From assembly GCA_005881085.1 (NCBI GenBank), contig VBGU01000028.1, positions 1-5,666 on the forward strand: DNA of 5,666 nt, written 5' to 3'. Position numbers and translations under genes: made by a program. The notes beneath the pieces were generated by a model. It worked only from the letters and a program-made list of their open reading frames with translations, was not told the origin of the DNA and did not search any database. This stretch comes from Chloroflexota bacterium. GTDB taxonomy: Bacteria > Chloroflexota > Limnocylindria > P2-11E. This document shows positions 5,375 through 5,666 of the stretch, piece by piece (position 1 is the stretch's first letter; the number at the start of each line of letters is the position of its first letter).

Positions 5375-5400
5375 CCGTACGCGTATGGCAGAGAGTACGG
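5375..5400. promoter_or_regulatory. Inverted repeat over the IclR-family gene start (possible operator)
   Basis: CCGTAC at 5375-5380 and GTACGG at 5395-5400 are 6-bp inverted arms around 14 nt that include the ATG at 5385. A perfect 8-bp palindrome TACGCGTA (5378-5385) overlaps the left arm, and a third GTAC occurs at 5365-5368 within the proposed -10 region. The placement would suit autorepression by the IclR-type protein, but short GC-rich palindromes arise easily by chance. Confidence 0.25.
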
Positions 5401-5666
5401 CGACACTTCGTCCGGTCCCGGCCGTCGACAAGGCCGCGCGCGTCCTTCGGGCGCTCGCCGAGGGCGGGCGTCCCATGGGCATCAGCGAGCTGGCCCGCAA
5501 TCTAAAAGTCTCGAAGGGGACGCTCCGCGACGTCCTCCTCACCCTCGCGCACTTCGGTTTCGTCGTGCGTGACGCCGACACGCGCTTTCGCCTCGGCCCT
5601 GAGCTTCGCTCGCTTGCCGATGCCTCGGCGCCCGATTTGCGCGCGCTCGCTCAGCCCTATCTCGTC
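5385..5666 (+). CDS. IclR-family transcriptional regulator, N-terminal DNA-binding part (cut by window edge)
   Basis: The 94 visible codons are open to the right edge. They form the IclR winged helix-turn-helix: AVDKAARVLRALAEGG (13-28) is the first helix, MGISELARNLKVSKGTLRDVLLTLAHFGFV (31-60) is the helix-turn-helix with recognition helix near 43-54, and VRDADTRFRLGPEL (61-74) is the wing. The effector domain (normally about 170 more residues) lies outside the window. IclR proteins often control aromatic-acid catabolic genes transcribed divergently from them, and here the divergent neighbour is a PaaK-type ligase 69 bases away, so the ligase and exporter operon is the most likely target. 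The start was chosen at ATG 5385 over an in-frame GTG at 5346 because the latter would place the -10 box inside the gene and adds a Cys-rich segment foreign to the family. Confidence 0.88.
   Translation, partial: MAESTATLRPVPAVDKAARVLRALAEGGRPMGISELARNLKVSKGTLRDVLLTLAHFGFVVRDADTRFRLGPELRSLADASAPDLRALAQPYLV

Overview
This is a chromosomal window of a GC-rich bacterium. It is tightly packed: nine genes in four transcription units, with almost no intergenic space. No rRNA, tRNA, CRISPR array, insertion sequence, phage gene or toxin-antitoxin pair is visible. Several promoters sit almost on top of their start codons (TAnnnT boxes 7 to 13 nt upstream), and few genes have a Shine-Dalgarno site. The style of the DUF255 and VOC proteins also reminds me of uncultured soil or groundwater Chloroflexota (Limnocylindria-like) or Actinobacteriota. 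That assignment is an inference from style, not a database match.

Layout. (1) Positions 1-1571, minus strand: a small VOC (glyoxalase-fold) protein is followed, with a 4-base ATGA overlap, by a DUF255/YyaL-type thioredoxin-fold protein that runs off the left edge. (2) Positions 1657-2979, plus strand: an A-type iron-sulfur carrier (ErpA-like), a second VOC protein with no recognisable start codon, and a PncA/isochorismatase-type cysteine hydrolase whose ATG overlaps the previous stop by one base. Units 1 and 2 diverge from a short AT-richer control region (about 1572-1656) holding a 7-bp-arm inverted repeat. (3) Positions 2985-5315, minus strand: a PaaK-type aryl-CoA ligase, a LysE-family exporter starting on the base after the ligase stop, and a small protein of unknown function with a ferredoxin-like pattern. 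This unit converges on unit 2 with only 5 bases between stop codons. (4) From 5385, plus strand: the N-terminal DNA-binding domain of an IclR-family regulator, divergent from the ligase and cut by the right edge.

How the genes may work together. The IclR regulator, PaaK-type ligase and LysE-type exporter look like a small regulated module for an aromatic or other carboxylic acid: the ligase would activate the acid, the exporter would move a related small molecule, and the regulator would sense it. The substrate cannot be read from the sequence. The middle of the window is housekeeping and repair chemistry (Fe-S delivery, probable nicotinamide salvage, VOC enzymes). No dramatic new system is visible. 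The points most worth a second look are the VOC gene without a start codon, the dyad between the erpA and VOC promoters, the compact form of the DUF255 protein, and the unidentified small gene next to the ligase and exporter.
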